Shown here: in pieces, positions 62,677 through 64,000 of the stretch
How the letters are laid out: each line of letters starts with the position of its first letter
Numbering within the stretch: position 1 is the stretch's first letter
Assembly (NCBI GenBank): GCA_016716125.1
Contig: JADJWZ010000007.1
Location: 62,001 to 126,000, forward strand
Source: Ignavibacteria bacterium
GTDB taxonomy: Bacteria; Bacteroidota; Ignavibacteria; Tepidaquicellales; Tepidaquicellaceae
Length of the DNA: 64,000 nucleotides
Direction: 5' to 3'
Notes under the pieces: model-generated
The model's input: only the letters and a program-made list of their open reading frames with translations
Told to the model about the DNA's origin: nothing
Databases searched by the model: none
Made by a program: the position numbers and the translations under genes

Positions 62677-63537
62677 TTATTTAGAGAATATAATGTTATC
62701 GATTAGTCTGGTGCTTCCTGCTTTACAGGCAAGGGAAATAAGGATTTCCCCGTTATATTCAGACAAGTCTTTTATTTCATCCAGGAAATCATTGTCAGTG
62801 ATCCTGTAATACTGCAGTTCAAATTCAGGAGCTTTTTCTCTTAAAATTTCTAATGCATATTCATAAATAAAATCCGCGTCATTTATTTTTTCTTCAAGTA
62901 TCAATCGCTTTCCTTCATTAAGCATGAAATACAACGCTGATGCTTTTTGTTTCTGCTCGTCTGTCAGAAATGTATTTCTTGAGCTTTTCGCAAGTCCGTT
63001 TTCTTCTCTTATAGTATCGCAGACAATTAATTCCGTATCAATATTCAAATCCCTGATCATTCTTTTCAATACAGCATTTTGCTGAGCATCTTTCTGTCCG
63101 AGATAAAACTTCCGCGGTGCGGTAATGTTAATTAATTTTGTAACTACTGTTGCGACTCCGTCAAAATGTCCCGGTCTGAAATCTCCTTCGAGCTTTTCAG
63201 TAACATTTGAGACAGATACTTTGGTAAAACTTTTTTCACCATACATCTCCGTAACTTCGGGATTGAAAATATAATCTGCGCCGGCTTTATCACAAATATG
63301 AAAATCTCTTACAATATCTCTGGGATACTTATCGAAATCTTCGCCTTTACCAAACTGAGTAGGATTGACAAATATACTGACTATTAAAATATCATTCTCT
63401 GCTTTAGCTTTATGCATCAGTGAAGTATGTCCTTCGTGCAGAAATCCCATTGTCGGCACGAGTGCTACGCTTTTACCGGAGCATTTGTAAAATTCAGAGA
63501 TCTGCTGAACAGCGCGGATCTCTTTCACAATTTTCAT
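62677..63537 (-). CDS. panC: Pantoate--beta-alanine ligase
   Basis: The 286-residue protein carries the PanC strings: SVALVPTMGFLHEGHTSLMH with the HIGH-like motif, FVNPTQFGKGEDFDKYPRD, GHFDGVATVVTKL, FYLGQKDAQQNAVLKRM and LAKSSRNTFL. It condenses pantoate and beta-alanine with ATP to make pantothenate, the precursor of coenzyme A, in the cytoplasm. Its ATG overlaps the stop of accD (TAATG), so the two are coupled. Confidence 0.95.
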   Translation of the reverse strand: MKIVKEIRAVQQISEFYKCSGKSVALVPTMGFLHEGHTSLMHKAKAENDILIVSIFVNPTQFGKGEDFDKYPRDIVRDFHICDKAGADYIFNPEVTEMYGEKSFTKVSVSNVTEKLEGDFRPGHFDGVATVVTKLINITAPRKFYLGQKDAQQNAVLKRMIRDLNIDTELIVCDTIREENGLAKSSRNTFLTDEQKQKASALYFMLNEGKRLILEEKINDADFIYEYALEILREKAPEFELQYYRITDNDFLDEIKDLSEYNGEILISLACKAGSTRLIDNIIFSK

Positions 63538-64000
63538 TAATTCTGCAGAAGTTTTAGAAGTTGAGTAAGTTTATCTTTCATATCTTTTCGGTTCACGATC
63601 AGATCAATGAAACCGTGCTCAAGAAGGAATTCGGATTTTTGAAAACCGGGAGGAAGATCTTTTCCAGTGGCCTGCTTTACAACCCTTGGTCCGGCAAAAG
63701 CAATCAATGCTTTCGGCTCGGCAATATTCAGATCACCAAGCATAGAAAATGAAGCTGTCGATCCGCCGGTAGTGGGATTTGTAAGAATTGAAATATAAGG
63801 AATCTTTTCAGTATTGAGTTTTGCAAGCTTTGAACTTGTTTTGACAAGCTGCATCAGAGATATTGCGCCTTCCATCATTCTTGCTCCGCCGCTTGATGAG
63901 ATCAATATTAAAGGATATTTGGTTTTGATCGCTTTGTCAATTGCCCTGCTGATCTTTTCACCGACTACGCTTCCCATACTTCCGCCGATGAATGCAAAAT
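63537..64000 (-). CDS. accD: Acetyl-CoA carboxylase carboxyltransferase subunit beta (partial)
   Basis: The C-terminal 154 or so residues are present: FAFIGGSMGSVVGEKISRAI, LILISSSGGARMMEGAISLM with the Gly-rich oxyanion loop, TNPTTGGSTASFSMLGDLN, and AFAGPRVVKQATGKDLPPGF, matching the crotonase-like fold of AccD. The zinc-ribbon N terminus lies beyond the window. The subunit transfers CO2 to acetyl-CoA in fatty acid synthesis. It ends on TAA overlapping the panC start. Confidence 0.93.
   Translation of the reverse strand, partial: FAFIGGSMGSVVGEKISRAIDKAIKTKYPLILISSSGGARMMEGAISLMQLVKTSSKLAKLNTEKIPYISILTNPTTGGSTASFSMLGDLNIAEPKALIAFAGPRVVKQATGKDLPPGFQKSEFLLEHGFIDLIVNRKDMKDKLTQLLKLLQN

Noticed and set aside
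1..64000. CRISPR arrays, insertion sequences with transposases, or prophage genes
   Set aside because: I looked for spaced direct repeats, transposase motifs and phage structural genes and found none.

Overview
The window looks like a chromosomal stretch from a low-GC, Gram-negative member of the Ignavibacteriota/Bacteroidota (FCB) group. The reasons are direct. Seven large proteins end in a type IX secretion (T9SS) type A sorting domain with the YPNPFNP motif and a short Lys-rich tail. Homologues of the T9SS factors PorD and PorV are present. Several promoters match the TAnnTTTG -7 box of Bacteroidetes. The respiratory genes form an alternative complex III (ACIII) plus cytochrome oxidase cluster typical of this group. 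Genus and species cannot be fixed from this sequence alone.

Layout. 0-4 kb: two T9SS cargo genes on the minus strand, one a predicted nine-heme cytochrome. 4-8.8 kb: a peroxiredoxin-like thiol protein, a phosphotransferase-family gene broken by an in-frame stop, tRNA-Phe followed by a tiny GIY-YIG nuclease gene flanked by a second copy of the tRNA 3' half, and a psuK-psuG pseudouridine degradation pair. 8.9-17.1 kb: a DUF5916 protein, an alanine/valine-rich helical repeat protein, a glycine-zipper protein, a CPA2-type cation:proton antiporter and an FG-GAP T9SS protein. 17.5-39.1 kb: a heavy-metal-associated-domain lipoprotein, then the respiratory block (actA, a 78-residue protein, actB, actC, an actD-actE fusion, actF, cytochrome c, SCO, cytochrome oxidase subunits I, III, IV and II, heme O synthase, and a membrane protein with a cytochrome c domain). 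Between actB and actC sits a foreign-looking block: a truncated duplicate and two T9SS cargo genes. 39-48.9 kb: a sirtuin, an OmpA-type calcium-repeat protein, two tandemly duplicated T9SS proteins, porD and a PorV/PorQ-like gene. 49-53.7 kb: a frameshifted aldo/keto reductase, a PfkB kinase, an RfbD-like reductase, serS split by a frameshift, and a lone nuoJ. 54-64 kb: a HEAT-repeat protein, the xanthine dehydrogenase genes xdhA-xdhB-xdhC, a lipoprotein, and a minus-strand run of accD (cut by the window edge), panC, a GlmU-type pyrophosphorylase and glmM.

How the genes work together. The ACIII cluster should oxidise menaquinol and pass electrons through c-type hemes to the adjacent oxidase; subunit I carries the YSHPxVY motif of A2-type oxidases. 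SCO and heme O synthase would serve its assembly. PorD and the PorV/PorQ-like protein would help export the T9SS cargo encoded around them. GlmM and the pyrophosphorylase act in UDP-GlcNAc synthesis, PanC in pantothenate synthesis and AccD in fatty acid synthesis.

Most notable observations: the tRNA-Phe/GIY-YIG cassette with tRNA-derived direct repeats; the interruption of the ACIII operon by T9SS genes; a secreted nonaheme cytochrome with a T9SS tail; families of heptanucleotide tandem repeats in intergenic gaps; a tandem gene duplication that keeps about 500 bp of upstream non-coding DNA; and single-base lesions in serS and the aldo/keto reductase that may be consensus errors.
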